Assembly (NCBI RefSeq): GCF_026712245.1
Contig: NZ_JAPPUY010000003.1
Location: 558,001 to 622,000 of the forward strand
Direction: 5' to 3'
Source: Roseateles hydrophilus
GTDB lineage: Bacteria > Pseudomonadota > Gammaproteobacteria > Burkholderiales > Burkholderiaceae_C
DNA: 64,000 bases
The position numbers were made by a program, and so were the translations under genes. Below the pieces are notes generated by a model. It was not told the origin of the DNA. It ran no database searches and saw nothing but the letters and a program-made list of their open reading frames with translations. This document shows positions 31,583-40,061 of the stretch, one piece after another. Every line of letters starts with the position of its first letter. Within the stretch, counting starts at the first letter, position 1.

Positions 31583-34288
31583 TCACTGCAAGGAGCGCGT
31601 GACCAGCTTGAAGTCCGGGTCCTCGGGGAAGGGCTTCACGGTGAAGCCCAGGCCGCGCATCAGCTTCAGCATGTCGGCGTTGTTGGTCAGCACCAGGCCT
31701 TCGATCTCGGCCAGGCCCTTCTCGCGCGCGGCGTCGGTGATGCCTTCCATGAGCCGCGAGCCCAAGCCCTTGCCGCCGAAGTCGTCAGCCACCAGCAGGC
31801 TGAACTCGCAGCTGGTCTGGTCGGGGTTGGTGATGATGCGGCTCACGCCGACGATGCGCTCGCGCTCGTCGAAGCCACCGTCATCGCGCGCCGTGCGCTC
31901 GCAATAGACGGCCACCAGCGCCATCTCGCGGTCGTAGTCGATCAGCGTCAGGCGCGCGAGCAAGCCCGGCGGCAGCTCCTTGATCGCGCTGGCGAAGCGG
32001 AAGTAGCGGCTCTCGGGCTTCAAGCCGCGCACCAGATCCTGCAGCATCTGCGCGTCGTCGGGCCGTACCGGGCGCACCGTCACCTCGCCGCCACCGGCCA
32101 GCGGCCAGACCTGCTCGAAGCGGGCCGGGTAGGGCAGGATGGCCAGGTGCGGGTAGTCGAACGCGCGCGGCATGCCGGTCTGCGGGCCCGGTTGCAGCAC
32201 CACGCGGGCGTCCACCGCCACCGCGCCGGTCTCGTCGACGATGAGCGGGTTGATGTCCATCTCGCGCAGCTGCGGGAACTCGCACACCATTTCGCTGACG
32301 CGCAGCAGCACGCGTTCCAGCGCCTCCAGGTCGGCCGGCGGGCCACCGGCGCGGCCCTCGATCAGCGCCTCGGACACCCGCGCACGCTCGATCAGCCGGC
32401 GCGCGAGGAACTGGTTCAGCGGCGGCAGCTCCATCGCGCGGTCGGCAATGAGTTCGATCATGGTGCCGCCCGCGCCGAACACGATGGTGGGCCCGAAGGC
32501 CTCGTCAGTCACCAGGCCCACGCAGACCTCCTGGCCGCCGCGGCCGCGCTGGGCGCGGGCCATCTTCTGCACCGTCACGCCGTTGATGCGCGCCTGCGGC
32601 TGCAGCCGCTTCACGCGCGCCACCATCTCGTTGTAGGTGTCGCGCGCGGCCGAGCCGCTCTGGATGTTCAGCGCCACGCCCTGCACGTCGCTCTTGTGGG
32701 AGATGTCGGGCGAGTCGATCTTCAGCGCGACGGGGAAACCCATCTGCGTGGCCAGCATCATGGCCTCGTTGGCGCTGCGGGCCAGCACGGTCTGCGTGAC
32801 CGGGATGTGGAAGGCCGCCAGCAGCGCCTTGCTCTCCATCTCGGTCAGCGTGCGGCGGCGTTCGGCCAGCACGCTCTCGATCAGCAGGCGCGCGGCCTCC
32901 ACATCGGGCTGCGCCAGCGTGGACATGGGCGGCGGCGTCTGCAGCAGCAGCTGCTGGTTGGCGTAGAACGACGCGATGTTGCCGAAGGCGCCCACGGCAG
33001 CTTCCGGCGTGCGGAAGTTGGCGATGGCCGCGTCGTTCAGCACACGGCGCGCATCCAGCACCGAGGCGTCGCCCATCCAGCAGCCCAGCAGCGGCTTGGC
33101 CGTGGCGGCCTTGGCGGCGGCCACGGCACGCGCGATCTCGGTCGCATCCGAGCCGATCTGCGGTGCGTAGACCACCAGCAGGCCGTCCACCGACGCGTCC
33201 TGCGCGGCGGCCCGCACGGCGGCGCCGAAGTGCTCGGGCGTGGCCGCGGCCGACAGGTCGATCAGGTCGGTCAGCGAGGCCAGGTCGGCCAGTTGCGGGG
33301 CCAGCGTGCGCGCGGTGTCGGGCGACAGCTTGCCCAGCTGCAGGCCGATCTCGCTGACCCAGTCGGCTGCCAGCACGCCGGGGCCGCCGCCATTGGTGAT
33401 GATGGCCAGGCGCTTGCCCACCGGCCGGTAGCGCGCGGCCAGGCATTTGGCGGCCGAGAACAGCTCGACGAAGCTGCGCACGCGCACCGCGCCCGCACGG
33501 CGCAGTGCGGCGTCGAACACGTCGTCGCTGCCGACGATGGCGCGGCTGTGCGTCAGCGCGGCCTCGTTGCCGGCGCTACGCCGGCCGGCCTTCAGCACGA
33601 CGACCGGCTTGGCGTGCGCTGCCGAGCGCAGCGCGCTCATGAAGCGGCGCGAGTTGGAGATGCCTTCCAGGTAGACCACGATGCTCTGCGTGCGCGCGTC
33701 GGCGGCCAGGAAGTCCAGCACCTGGGCCAGGTCGACAGCGGCGTTCGGCCCCAGCGACACGACCTGGCTGAAGCCCACGCCGTTCTGGCGCGCCCAGTCC
33801 AGCATGGCCGAGGTCAGCGCGCCGGATTGCGACACCAGCGCCAGCGAGCCCTCGGCCGCCAGCGGCCCGGCGGCGCTGGCGTTGAGATTCAGATGCGGGC
33901 GCTGGAAGCCCAGGCAGTTTGGGCCCAGCAGGTGCACGCCCTCGCGGCGCGCGATGCGCTTGAGCTGCGCCGCCTGGGCGGGCTCGATGCCGTCGCTGAT
34001 GATGAGCGCGGAGCGGCACGCAATGCGGCAGGCCACCTCCAGCGCGGCGGCGATCTCGTCGTCGGGCAGTGCGATGACGGCCAGGTCGGCGCGCGAGCGC
34101 GCCAGCTCGCCCAGCGTGCCGGTGGTCTCGCCGTGCAGGAACTGCACTGGGTGCGGGCCTGGCGCGGCGGCCATCGCGGTGCGCAGCACGCGGGCCTGGC
34201 GTGTCTGGCGCTCAGGCTCGTCCGGCGGGCCGGCAAAGACGACCACGGAGCCGGGGGTGAACAGGGGGGTCAGGAAGTGGTTGTCCAT
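31583..34288 (-). CDS. PatZ-type protein lysine acetyltransferase (acyl-CoA synthetase-like with GNAT domain)
   Basis: 901 residues, close to E. coli PatZ/YfiQ (886). Domains in order: CoA-binding (about 15-140), succinyl-CoA-ligase-like (about 150-460), ATP-grasp (about 490-715; MGFPVALKIDSPDISHKSDVQGVALNI) and a C-terminal GNAT domain (about 735-900; LTLIDYDREMALVAVYCER and LVADDFGGKGLGSRLMEGITDAAREKG, with the Q/RxxGxG/A-type acetyl-CoA loop). PatZ enzymes acetylate lysines, for example of acetyl-CoA synthetase. It lies 9 nt after a zinc-dependent deacetylase gene on the same strand, so writer and eraser are probably co-transcribed. Confidence 0.88.
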   Translation of the reverse strand: MDNHFLTPLFTPGSVVVFAGPPDEPERQTRQARVLRTAMAAAPGPHPVQFLHGETTGTLGELARSRADLAVIALPDDEIAAALEVACRIACRSALIISDGIEPAQAAQLKRIARREGVHLLGPNCLGFQRPHLNLNASAAGPLAAEGSLALVSQSGALTSAMLDWARQNGVGFSQVVSLGPNAAVDLAQVLDFLAADARTQSIVVYLEGISNSRRFMSALRSAAHAKPVVVLKAGRRSAGNEAALTHSRAIVGSDDVFDAALRRAGAVRVRSFVELFSAAKCLAARYRPVGKRLAIITNGGGPGVLAADWVSEIGLQLGKLSPDTARTLAPQLADLASLTDLIDLSAAATPEHFGAAVRAAAQDASVDGLLVVYAPQIGSDATEIARAVAAAKAATAKPLLGCWMGDASVLDARRVLNDAAIANFRTPEAAVGAFGNIASFYANQQLLLQTPPPMSTLAQPDVEAARLLIESVLAERRRTLTEMESKALLAAFHIPVTQTVLARSANEAMMLATQMGFPVALKIDSPDISHKSDVQGVALNIQSGSAARDTYNEMVARVKRLQPQARINGVTVQKMARAQRGRGGQEVCVGLVTDEAFGPTIVFGAGGTMIELIADRAMELPPLNQFLARRLIERARVSEALIEGRAGGPPADLEALERVLLRVSEMVCEFPQLREMDINPLIVDETGAVAVDARVVLQPGPQTGMPRAFDYPHLAILPYPARFEQVWPLAGGGEVTVRPVRPDDAQMLQDLVRGLKPESRYFRFASAIKELPPGLLARLTLIDYDREMALVAVYCERTARDDGGFDERERIVGVSRIITNPDQTSCEFSLLVADDFGGKGLGSRLMEGITDAAREKGLAEIEGLVLTNNADMLKLMRGLGFTVKPFPEDPDFKLVTRSLQ

Positions 34289-34297
34289 GCGGAGACT

Positions 34298-35236
34298 CTA
34301 GTCGGCGCCGATCAGCACCTTGATGTGGGCAGCCGCACTGCGGGCGAGCGGGTTGAGCACGTAGCCGCCTTCGAGGCAGGAAATCACGCGGCCGCGGCAG
34401 TGGCGCCAGGCCACGTCCATCAGCTGGCGCGTGACCCAGGCGTAGTCGGCGTCGACGAGGCCGAGGTTGCCCATGTCATCCTCGCGGTGCGCGTCGAAGC
34501 CGGCGCTGATGTAGATCAGCTCCGGGCGGAAGGCCTCCAGCGCCGGCAGCCAGTGCGTGGTGACGGCTGCGCGGAAGGCCTCGCTGCCCGAGCGCGGTGG
34601 CAGGCCGACGTTGACGAGGTTGGTGGCATCGCGCAGCGAGCGTGCGTCCGGCCCGTTGAACGGGTACAGGCCGGTCTCGAAGATGCTGCACATCAGCACG
34701 CGCTCGTCGCCGGCCAGGATGTCCTCGCTGCCGTTGCCGTGGTGCACGTCGAAGTCGATCAGCGCGACGCGCTCAAGGCCGTGCACGTCCAGCGCGTGGC
34801 GTATGCCCACGGCGGTGTTGTTGAAGAAGCAGAAGCCCATGGCCGCGTCGCGCTCCGCATGGTGGCCGGGCGGGCGCACCGCGCAGAAGGCCGACGGCGC
34901 CTGTCCACCCAGCACCAGGTCGGTGGCCAGCACGGCGGCACCGGCCGCCCGCAGCGCGGCGGGCACGGTGAAGCGGTTCATGCGGGTGTCGGGGTCCACC
35001 TGCGCATAGCCCTCGGTGGGCGCGGCGGCCAGCGTGCGCCGCACGTGCAGTGCCGAATGCGCGCGCTCCAGCTGCGCCTCGGTGGCGCGCGGCGCGTCGT
35101 GCGGCACCATGTAGTCCAGCAGGCCCTGGATGAGCAGCATGTCGGCGATGGCGCCCAGCCGCTCGGGGCATTCCGGGTGGTCCGGCCCCATCTCGTGCCG
35201 GGCGCAGTCGGGGTGGCTGATGTAGACGGGCAGCAT
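34298..35236 (-). CDS. Histone deacetylase family (zinc-dependent) protein
   Basis: 312 residues. The class II-like HDAC fold is clear: HPECPERLGAI near 20, AVRPPGHHAERDAAMGFCFFNNTAVG with the His125-His126 pair, and the metal motif DFDVHHGNG with Asp163 and His165, then SAGFDAHREDDMGNLGLVD. ISCLEGGYVLNPLARS gives the C-terminal Gly-rich loop. Bacterial relatives deacetylate proteins (AcuC type) or acetylpolyamines. Position directly upstream of a PatZ-type acetyltransferase favours protein deacetylation. Confidence 0.9.
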   Translation of the reverse strand: MLPVYISHPDCARHEMGPDHPECPERLGAIADMLLIQGLLDYMVPHDAPRATEAQLERAHSALHVRRTLAAAPTEGYAQVDPDTRMNRFTVPAALRAAGAAVLATDLVLGGQAPSAFCAVRPPGHHAERDAAMGFCFFNNTAVGIRHALDVHGLERVALIDFDVHHGNGSEDILAGDERVLMCSIFETGLYPFNGPDARSLRDATNLVNVGLPPRSGSEAFRAAVTTHWLPALEAFRPELIYISAGFDAHREDDMGNLGLVDADYAWVTRQLMDVAWRHCRGRVISCLEGGYVLNPLARSAAAHIKVLIGAD

Positions 35237-35351
35237 GGTGTGGTGTTGTCTCCTGCAGCCAGCTTAGGCAGTGCGGCTGACGTGGCGCTTGACCCAGCGC
35301 AACACGGCGGCAGTGGCAACATGGGCGGACTGCGCTTTCTGGAGCATCGCC

Positions 35352-36023
35352 ATGCAACGCCGCTTCGCCCTTGCCGTCCTGCCCGCCTGGTGGGCGCTGC
35401 CCGCCCCGGTGTGGGCCCTCAGCGAGAGCGACGCCAACGCCGGCATCCGCGCGGCGCTGGAGCGGGGCGCGCAGGCGGCGGTGGCGCTGCTGGGCCGGCC
35501 CGACGGCTTCCTGGGCAACCCGCTGGTGAAGATCGAACTGCCCGGCGCCTTGAAGGACGCCGCCCGGCTGCTCAAGGCCACGGGCCAGGGCGCCAAGCTC
35601 GACGAGTTGGTCACCGCGATGAACCGCGCCGCCGAGGCCGCCGTGCCTGCCGCCAAGCCGCTGCTGACCCGGGCCGTCAAGGACATGAGCGTGGAGGACG
35701 GCCTGAAGATCCTCAAGGGCGGCGACGACGCCGTGACGACCTTCTTCGCCGACAAGACCCGCGAGCCGCTGAGCCAGCAGTTCCTGCCCATCGTCACCCG
35801 GGCCACCGAGCGTGTGGCGCTGGCGGACAAGTACAACGCCGTCGCCCGCAAGGCCTCCGGCCTGGGGCTCGTGCGGAGCGACGAGGCCAACATCCAGCAG
35901 TACGTGACGGGCAAGGCGCTGGACGGCCTGTTCCGCCTCATCGGCGAGGAGGAGAAGAAGATCCGCCGCGACCCGGTGGGCACCGGCAGCGCCCTGCTGA
36001 AGAAGGTTTTCGGCGGCCTGTAG
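35352..36023 (+). CDS. DUF4197 family exported protein
   Basis: 223 residues from the ATG at 35352, which has GGAG 7 nt upstream; the frame back to 35271 is not needed. A signal peptide (MQRRFALAVLPAWWALPAPVWA) is followed by the DUF4197 core: ESDANAGIRAALERGAQAAVALLGRPDGFLGNPLVKIELP, LKATGQGAKLDELVTAMNRAAEAAVPAAKPLL and VKDMSVEDGLKILKGGDDAVTTFF, ending LDGLFRLIGEEEKKIRRDPVGTGSALLKKVFG. The family is periplasmic, helical and of unknown function. It stands alone between divergent and convergent neighbours. Confidence 0.88.
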   Translation: MQRRFALAVLPAWWALPAPVWALSESDANAGIRAALERGAQAAVALLGRPDGFLGNPLVKIELPGALKDAARLLKATGQGAKLDELVTAMNRAAEAAVPAAKPLLTRAVKDMSVEDGLKILKGGDDAVTTFFADKTREPLSQQFLPIVTRATERVALADKYNAVARKASGLGLVRSDEANIQQYVTGKALDGLFRLIGEEEKKIRRDPVGTGSALLKKVFGGL

Positions 36024-36114
36024 GCGCTCGCTTTTCGGGGGATGGCGCAGTGGGCGGCCTGATCGCCGACAATCCCGCCCCTTGCCTGTTTGCTGCCGCT
36101 GCGTCGGCCTTGCG

Positions 36115-37080
36115 ATGAATTCCGATCTGCCTGATCCCGTCACCCCGTCCGAAGCACCGGCTGTCGAGGCGCCCGCACCCGCTCCCGAGGCCGCTGGCGC
36201 CCAGGAAGCGCTGACGCCGGAAGTGGCCGGCGAGGCCACGCCCGCGGCGGCTGATGCGCCCGCCAGCGCCCCGGCCGTGGACGCCACCGCCGAGCTGAAA
36301 GCCCTGTTCCCGGCGCTGTTCACCGGCAAGCCCAAGCCCGTCAAGCTGCGCATCCAGGCCGACATCCAGGAGCGCGCGCCGGGCAAGTTCAGCAAGGCCC
36401 AGCTCAGCGCCTTCCTGCGCCGGCACACCGGCAGCACCGGCTACCTGATCGCGCTGACGCAGGCCAAGACCCGTTTCGACCTCGACGGCAACCCTGCCGG
36501 CGAGATCAGCGAGGAGCACCTCACCGCCGCCAAGGACGAGCTGACCCGCCGCCGGGGCGCGCGCCAGGAGCGCGAGCACGCCGAGCAGGAGCGCCACCGC
36601 CTGGAGGCCCAGCAGCGTCGCAACCGCGCGCAGCTGTTGTGGGACTTCGAGCGCACGACGCTGACCGAGACCAACTTCTGCGTGCTCAAGGGCACCACGC
36701 CTGAAGAATTGCCGCGTCTGCTGGAGCTGGCCCGCAAGGAGCGCGCCGAGGCCCCGCCCGCGCCGCCGCGCCAGGAGCGTGACGGCCCGCGCCGCGATGA
36801 CCGCCGCCCCGGCGGTGGCCGGCCGGAAGGCCGCGGCCCGCGCCGCGCGGATCAGCGCCCGGAAGGCCGGCGCGACGCGTCGCGTGGCGACCGTCCCCCG
36901 CGCGGTGATCGCCCGCCGCGTGCGGAAGGCGGCCGCCCGCAGCAGCCCGGCCGCAAGCCGGTGCCGCAGCAGCCCGAGCAGCCGGTGCAGTCGCAGATGG
37001 CCCAGGCCCTGCAGGCCGCCCGTGCCGCCAAGGCCGAGCCGGCGGCTGACGCGCAGCCGCCCAAGGACGCGGCCGAGTAA
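36115..37080 (+). CDS. ProQ/FinO family RNA chaperone
   Basis: 321 residues from ATG 36115. A Pro/Ala-rich N-terminal arm (about 1-60) precedes the FinO domain (about 60-150): LKALFPALFTGKPKPVKLRIQADIQERAPGKFSKAQLSAFLRRHTGSTGYLIALTQAKTRFDLDG. A charged helical linker then leads to an Arg/Gly/Pro-rich tail (about 220-300) with repeated RGDRPP and RPEGR units, probably disordered and RNA-binding. ProQ proteins bind structured sRNAs and mRNA 3' ends. The stop abuts the converging aminopeptidase stop with no gap. Confidence 0.88.
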   Translation: MNSDLPDPVTPSEAPAVEAPAPAPEAAGAQEALTPEVAGEATPAAADAPASAPAVDATAELKALFPALFTGKPKPVKLRIQADIQERAPGKFSKAQLSAFLRRHTGSTGYLIALTQAKTRFDLDGNPAGEISEEHLTAAKDELTRRRGARQEREHAEQERHRLEAQQRRNRAQLLWDFERTTLTETNFCVLKGTTPEELPRLLELARKERAEAPPAPPRQERDGPRRDDRRPGGGRPEGRGPRRADQRPEGRRDASRGDRPPRGDRPPRAEGGRPQQPGRKPVPQQPEQPVQSQMAQALQAARAAKAEPAADAQPPKDAAE

Positions 37081-38463
37081 TCAGGCCGCCGCGTAGCGCT
37101 GCTCCAGATAGGCGAGCAGCGTGCGGATGGTCTGCGCCTCGCCGCCCACCGGGCGGCCGGGGCGCGGCGCGTCGTTCCACGCGAACAGGTCGATGTGCAG
37201 CCAGTCCTGCTGCGCCGGCAGGAAGTCCTCCAGGAACAGCGCCGCGTTGATGGCGCCGGCCAGCGCGCTCTTGCCCGTGTTGACGATGTCGCCCAGCGTG
37301 CTCTCGATGCCCGCGTGGTACGGCGCCCACAGCGGCATGTGCCACAGCGGGTCGTCCAGCTTCAGGCCCAGGTCGACGAGGTCGCGGGCCGTGTCCATGT
37401 GCTTGGCGAACAGCGCCGGCAGCTGGGCGCCCAGCGCCACGCGGGCCGCGCCGGTCAGCGTGGCCAGGTCGATGACGAGGTCGGGGTTGCCCTCGGCCGC
37501 GTAGGCCAGCGCGTCGCACAGGATGACGCGGCCCTCGGCGTCGGTGTTGCCGATCTCGATGTGCAGGCCCTTGCGCGTCTTGAGGACGTCGCCCGGCCGG
37601 TAGGCATTGCCCGCGATCGAGTTCTCGACGGCCGGGATCAGCAGTTGCAGCCGCACCGGCAGCTTGAAGGCCATGATGAGGCCGGCCAGCGCCAGCGCGT
37701 TGGCGGCGCCGCCCATGTCCTTCTTCATCTGGCGCATGCTGTCGCCGGGCTTGATGTTCAGGCCGCCGGTGTCGAAGCACACGCCCTTGCCGACCAACGC
37801 CAGCTTGGGGTGCTTGGGGTCGCCCCAGTGCATCTCGATCAGGCGAGGTGAGCGCGTGCTCGCACGGCCGACCGCGTGGATGCTGGGGAAGTTCTTTTTC
37901 AGCAGCGCGTCGCCGACGATCTCGGAGAACTTGGCGCCGTACTGCTTGGCCAGCGCCTTGGCGGCCGCCGACAGCTCGGCCGGGCCCATGTGCTCGGCCG
38001 GCGTGTTGACCAGGTCGCGCGTGGCCGCGATGGCCGTGGCCAGCGCCAGGCCGCGCTCGGCGTCCGGGCCCGGCTTGAGCCACAGCGTGGCCGGCTCGCG
38101 CTTGGCCGGCTTGTAGAGGTCGAAGCGGTAGCCGCCCAGCTCCCAGGACATGGCGGCAGCCTCGGGCTGCAGCGCCAGGCCGGCGCCGTCCAGCCGGTAC
38201 TCGCCGGCCGGCAGCGCCAGCGGCAGGCTGCTCAGCGCAAACGGGTGGGCGGCGTGCGCGACGCCGGCAAACACCTGGGCCAACTGGCCATCGGCGCCGG
38301 GCAGCAGCGCGTGGCTGTCGGCCGCGCCGACGAAGCCGACGGTGGCCAGCCAGGCGCGGGTGGCCTCGGGCAGCGTGGGGGCGAGGGCCTGGAAGGCGGC
38401 GCGGTCGACGACGGTGATGGGCGTGGCCTTGGCAGGCAGGGACTTCTTGAGCTGGACGGTCAT
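37081..38463 (-). CDS. M17 family leucyl aminopeptidase
   Basis: 460 residues from the ATG at 38463 (GGAAG upstream); in-frame ATGs at 38493 and 38517 are alternatives. The catalytic domain has the M17 metal motifs: VGKGVCFDTGGLNIKP with Lys and Asp ligands, MKKDMGGAANALALA and the signature NTDAEGRVIL. The C-terminus matches the family, including HMDTARDLVDLGLKLDDPLWHMPLW. It removes N-terminal residues from peptides in the cytoplasm using two divalent metals. The N-terminal domain is shorter than in E. coli PepA, as in the betaproteobacterial subgroup. Confidence 0.9.
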   Translation of the reverse strand: MTVQLKKSLPAKATPITVVDRAAFQALAPTLPEATRAWLATVGFVGAADSHALLPGADGQLAQVFAGVAHAAHPFALSSLPLALPAGEYRLDGAGLALQPEAAAMSWELGGYRFDLYKPAKREPATLWLKPGPDAERGLALATAIAATRDLVNTPAEHMGPAELSAAAKALAKQYGAKFSEIVGDALLKKNFPSIHAVGRASTRSPRLIEMHWGDPKHPKLALVGKGVCFDTGGLNIKPGDSMRQMKKDMGGAANALALAGLIMAFKLPVRLQLLIPAVENSIAGNAYRPGDVLKTRKGLHIEIGNTDAEGRVILCDALAYAAEGNPDLVIDLATLTGAARVALGAQLPALFAKHMDTARDLVDLGLKLDDPLWHMPLWAPYHAGIESTLGDIVNTGKSALAGAINAALFLEDFLPAQQDWLHIDLFAWNDAPRPGRPVGGEAQTIRTLLAYLEQRYAAA

Positions 38464-38619
38464 GGGACGCTTCCGGGAATTCGAGGTGTCCATTGTGTCG
38501 GGTCGACACGGATGCAAAGAAGTGTGTGGCGGCTGTCAACCGGGCCGCCGAACCCGGCGTTGTGCCTGCAATCGCGCGATATCCCCCCGCGAGACGGCCC
38601 GGTAACAGGCCAGACAGCC

Positions 38620-38802
38620 ATGAAGATGCAGACCCGTCAGGAACATTCGCACCGCCGCCTGCCCGCCCCCGAGATGGGCGCCGCCTGGAGTGCCGAGGAG
38701 TCGGTCGAGAAGGGCCGCAAGCACGAGGCCTTCGACGCCGGCTTCTACAGCGGCGAGCGCCGCGGGCTGGCCCGCGCGCTGCGGCTGGATCGCAAGCGCT
38801 GA
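38620..38802 (+). CDS. Small protein of unknown function (60 residues)
   Basis: MKMQTRQEHSHRRLPAPEMG begins a 60-residue protein rich in charged residues, with an AWSAEESVEKGRKHEAFDAG centre and a basic end (RALRLDRKR). No transmembrane segment or known domain is seen. Support comes from the ATG at 38620, the coding-like composition and the strong terminator 30 nt after the stop (38833-38870), which together define a monocistronic unit. A cytosolic nucleic-acid- or protein-binding role is possible but unproven. Confidence 0.6.
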   Translation: MKMQTRQEHSHRRLPAPEMGAAWSAEESVEKGRKHEAFDAGFYSGERRGLARALRLDRKR

Positions 38803-38832
38803 GCCGCACACCCCCATCCACCTTCCCCTGAA

Positions 38833-38870
38833 GCCCGCCCTCCGGCCCCGGACGGCGGGCCTTGTTTTGT
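38833..38870 (+). terminator. Rho-independent terminator after the 60-residue gene
   Basis: Outer arms GCCCGCC (38833-38839) and GGCGGGC (38854-38860) with an inner TCCGG/CCGGA pairing, followed by CTTGTTTTGT. It fits the rightward gene ending at 38802. Confidence 0.75.
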
Positions 38871-38928
38871 CCAGTGCTGCACGTCGGCCGGCTGCCACGG
38901 GCCGCAGCTGCGCAGAGAATGGGCGCCC

Positions 38929-39498
38929 ATGAAAGCCGCCCGCCGTTCCACCGCGTTCATTTCCGGCGCTCTGCTGTACTGCAGCTGCATCGCCGCTGCC
39001 ATGCAATACGCCTCCATCGGTCTGCCGAAGAGCTTCTACGTCCAGTTCGGTGGGCGCAACAGCCTGACCGTCATGCTGGGCGAGGCGGTGGCGGTGGCCG
39101 TGCTGGTGGCCGTGGTGGCCGTCGTGTGGGGCTATGTGACGCTGCGCCCCGAGCGGCGGCGCCACCGGCCCTACCTGGCCTGGATGATGTCGGGCGTGGG
39201 CCTGGCCTGGGCCGCGCTGCTGATTTTCGGCGCCTTCACCTTCGCGACGGCGCCGCGCTCCTACTCGGCGCCGCTGCAGACGCTGGTGCTGTCGTCCAAC
39301 GCGGCGCCCTTGTTCGGCGCGCTGAACATCGTCGGCGTGCTGCTGGGGGTGTGGGTGGCGGGCAAGCTGGCGCGGCGCAAGCAGCTCAGCCTGCCGTCGT
39401 CGCGCGCGCGTCGGCGCAGCAGCGCACCCGCGCAGCCCGTGCCGGCCGATGACGCGGAGTCCACGCAAGGCCCGGCCACCGTTCCCCCGCCACATTGA
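38929..39498 (+). CDS. Membrane protein of unknown function
   Basis: 189 residues with about four hydrophobic helices (near 10-28, 48-68, 82-102 and 122-142), each separated by short loops, and a basic, Ser/Ala/Pro-rich cytoplasmic-looking tail (145-189, with RRKQ and RARRRSS). No named family. The last codons overlap the next gene, whose TTG start lies at 39495, so the two are probably coupled, but the neighbour is a tRNA-modifying enzyme and gives no functional hint. Confidence 0.65.
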   Translation: MKAARRSTAFISGALLYCSCIAAAMQYASIGLPKSFYVQFGGRNSLTVMLGEAVAVAVLVAVVAVVWGYVTLRPERRRHRPYLAWMMSGVGLAWAALLIFGAFTFATAPRSYSAPLQTLVLSSNAAPLFGALNIVGVLLGVWVAGKLARRKQLSLPSSRARRRSSAPAQPVPADDAESTQGPATVPPPH

Positions 39499-40052
39499 CG
39501 ACGCGCCGCCCGCGCTGCTTGCGCTGTGAGCGGCCGCTGTCCACCTGCCTGTGCGCCACGCTGCCGGCGCCGCCGCTCGCGCACCGCACCGAGCTGCTGA
39601 TCCTGCAGCACCCGGCCGAGGCCGGCCATGCCAAGAACACCGCCCTGCTGCTGGCCCTGGGCCTGCAGCGGGTGCAGCTGCTGCGTGGCGAGGTATTTGA
39701 CGCCGCACTGGCCGTCCCCGGCACGGCGCTGCTGTACCCCGGCGACGGGGCCACCGCCGCTGCCGCACCCGCTGACGTGCGCCGGCTCGTGCTGCTGGAC
39801 GGCAGCTGGCGCCAGAGCCGCCGGCTGCTGGCCGCCAACCCCTGGCTGGCCGGGCTGCCGCGCCTGGCCCTGCCGGCGCAGCCCGGCCGCTACGCCATCC
39901 GCCGCGCGCACCGGCCTGGCCAGCTGTCGACGCTGGAGGCCGGCCTGCACGCGCTGACGCTGCTGGAGGGCGAGCCCTTCTCGCCGCTGTGGGCCGCGTT
40001 CGACGCCTTTGTCCAAGCCGGCCTTTACAGAAGGGCAATGGGATTGGCCTAG
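39495..40052 (+). CDS. DTW-domain tRNA-uridine aminocarboxypropyltransferase
   Basis: 185 residues. The start is a TTG at 39495 that overlaps the previous stop; no in-frame ATG lies nearby. A Cys-rich N-terminus (CLRCERPLSTCLC) probably binds zinc. LILQHPAEAGHAKNTALLL is the SAM-binding block typical of DTW proteins, and the signature itself reads DGSW (LLDGSWRQSRRLL) instead of DTW. YAIRRAHRPGQLSTLEAGLHAL closes the domain. The family (TapT/TuaA) adds the acp group to uridine in the tRNA variable loop using SAM. The TTG start may lower translation. Confidence 0.85.
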   Translation: MTTRRPRCLRCERPLSTCLCATLPAPPLAHRTELLILQHPAEAGHAKNTALLLALGLQRVQLLRGEVFDAALAVPGTALLYPGDGATAAAAPADVRRLVLLDGSWRQSRRLLAANPWLAGLPRLALPAQPGRYAIRRAHRPGQLSTLEAGLHALTLLEGEPFSPLWAAFDAFVQAGLYRRAMGLA

Positions 40053-40061
40053 GATTTCCGC

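Noticed and set aside
32147-36118. A rightward open frame of over 1300 codons
   Set aside because: It spans the acetyltransferase and deacetylase genes on the other strand and part of the DUF4197 gene in another frame; composition is that of a shadow.
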